Below are positions 56,428 through 64,000 of a DNA stretch of 64,000 nucleotides, piece after piece (positions within the stretch are counted from its first letter, which is position 1; every line of letters starts with the position of its first letter). The position numbers were made by a program, and so were the translations under genes. The notes below the pieces were generated by a model that was given only the letters and a program-made list of their open reading frames with translations, made no database searches and was not told where the DNA came from. Origin of the DNA: Macrobrachium rosenbergii. Taxonomy: Eukaryota > Arthropoda > Malacostraca > Decapoda > Palaemonidae. The stretch is from assembly GCF_040412425.1 (NCBI RefSeq), contig NC_089749.1, positions 36,887,070 to 36,951,069 of the forward strand, in the 5' to 3' direction.

Positions 56428-56469
56428 CTCTTCTCTTCTCTTCTCTTCTCTTCTCTTCTCTTCTCTTCT
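56428..56469. repeat. (TTCTC)n microsatellite
   Basis: Eight pentamer units, 14 bp beyond the stop codon of the cyclophilin-like gene, so within or next to its 3' UTR. Confidence 0.95.
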
Positions 56470-56482
56470 GTCGCGTGACTGA

Positions 56483-63254
<6,772 letters not shown>

Positions 63255-63279
63255 CTGTTAACACAACGTGAATGGTCAT

Positions 63280-63280
<1 letters not shown>

Positions 63281-63354
<74 letters not shown>
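63281..63354. repeat. (AAT)n microsatellite
   Basis: About 24 AAT units, 27 bp upstream (in gene sense) of the cyclophilin-like exon at 63254. Confidence 0.97.
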
Positions 63355-63355
<1 letters not shown>

Positions 63356-63356
63356 T

Positions 63357-63690
63357 GGGAGTCGTGGCAGAGTGGTTTAACTCATCAATGGACTGGTTAA
63401 GCAACATTGGGACTGGTCAGTTACTGGATGGATGACTGCTCTCTTCATTGTTGATGTTTTTGGAAAGGATCTTTACCACAATCTCCTCAGTCTACTCACC
63501 TGTATATGAGTACCTATTCCCAATGGGGTAGGGTCCAGCTATGGGTTAAATAGCAAAACTCAGCAATGATGGAAAGAAATTAAAGAATAAATGACAACGA
63601 TGTAAATGGAACCTCTTGCAACAGAAGAGCTTCGTACATCAGCCAGGCATACAGCCCAATTGACAGGGAGGTCATCCAACAACTGACCAT
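63357..63690 (+). repeat. tRNA-like (Ser/Leu-type) head of an interspersed repeat
   Basis: GGGAGTCGTGGCAGAGTGGT resembles a tRNA-Ser/Leu 5' half with an A box, but no matching B box or 3' stem is visible. It is probably a SINE or the 5' leader of the retrotransposon copy that follows. Confidence 0.45.
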
Positions 63691-63698
63691 CACAACGA

Positions 63699-64000
63699 CA
63701 GTAACCAGCAACTACAGTGGCAAACCAGAAGAAGAAATGGACAAGAGATGAAAATAAGGAAATATGGAGGTGCTACATCAGAAGCAACCCAACAGAAAGA
63801 GGATACAGAAGAAGACTGGTCAACATCTGGAATGAGAGAAATAACATCACTCAAACAGGACAGAAGCTGGCAGACCAAGTAAGGAACATAAAAAAAAAAC
63901 TGGCTCTCCACAACAGAAAGAGAGGAACTGGAAAGAGAAATAACACCCAGCAACGACGTACAGTAAGACGAACTAAGAGATGATGACACAGAAAATGACA
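63699..64000 (+). mobile_element. Second copy of the R2-like non-LTR element, cut by the window edge
   Basis: CAGTAACCAGCAAC at 63699 matches the start of the first copy at 59300. The frame 63717-63983 is open for 88 codons (KKWTRDENKEIWRCYIRSNP, then TERGYRRRLVNIWNERNN), a Myb/SANT-like N-terminal DNA-binding part. It is better preserved than the first copy, which has stops in the same stretch. Confidence 0.82.

Noticed and set aside
63357..63430. A tRNA-Ser or tRNA-Leu gene.
   Set aside because: Only the 5' half resembles a tRNA; no T arm, B box or acceptor-stem complement was found.

Overview
The window is animal genomic DNA, almost certainly from a decapod crustacean (shrimp, prawn or crab type). 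It has spliced genes with GT-AG introns and an extreme load of (TA)n, (GA)n/(CT)n, (AAT)n and (CA)n microsatellites. Most of the sequence is decayed transposable elements: hAT, Tc1/mariner, Penelope-like, non-LTR and a tRNA-derived SINE. The taxon is inferred from sequence style and recalled repeat families; no search was run.

Two host genes could be assembled by reading splice sites and codon phase, both on the minus strand. The first is a complete 12-exon gene from 53,364 down to 13,418. It encodes a 505-residue FAD-dependent amine oxidase of the polyamine/spermine oxidase family, with an N-terminal signal peptide and no visible peroxisomal tail. Every exon junction keeps phase. Intron 1 is about 18.7 kb and full of transposons. 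The second is the 3' part of a gene (63,254 to 56,483) whose last exon is a highly diverged cyclophilin-like domain that has lost the catalytic residues; its 5' exons are probably beyond the right edge.

Layout: 109-3118, a 3.0-kb hAT element with an exact 8-bp target duplication and a frameshifted transposase. 4937-5124, a hairpin repeat. 5165-6538, a Tc1/mariner-like element abutting about 310 bp of (TA)n. About 8160-9960, a Penelope-like element. 10,700-11,620, a decayed gag-like region with two zinc knuckles. 13,418-53,364, the oxidase gene; its introns hold foldback elements bounded by (TA)n (24.9-25.9 and 42.0-43.0 kb), an hAT-type MITE (32.3 kb), a 2.1-kb inverted-repeat element (35.7-37.8 kb), a decayed LINE (38.6-41.2 kb), a SINE (41.5-41.8 kb) and three more Penelope-like fragments (44, 49 and 51 kb). 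56,483-63,254, the cyclophilin-like gene, whose large intron carries a near-perfect 175-bp inverted repeat (58.9-59.3 kb) and a non-LTR retrotransposon with a restriction-like endonuclease (59.3-62.66 kb). A second copy of that retrotransposon starts at 63.7 kb and runs off the right end.

No prokaryotic operon, CRISPR array, rRNA gene or convincing functional tRNA gene was seen. The two host genes show no evident functional link.
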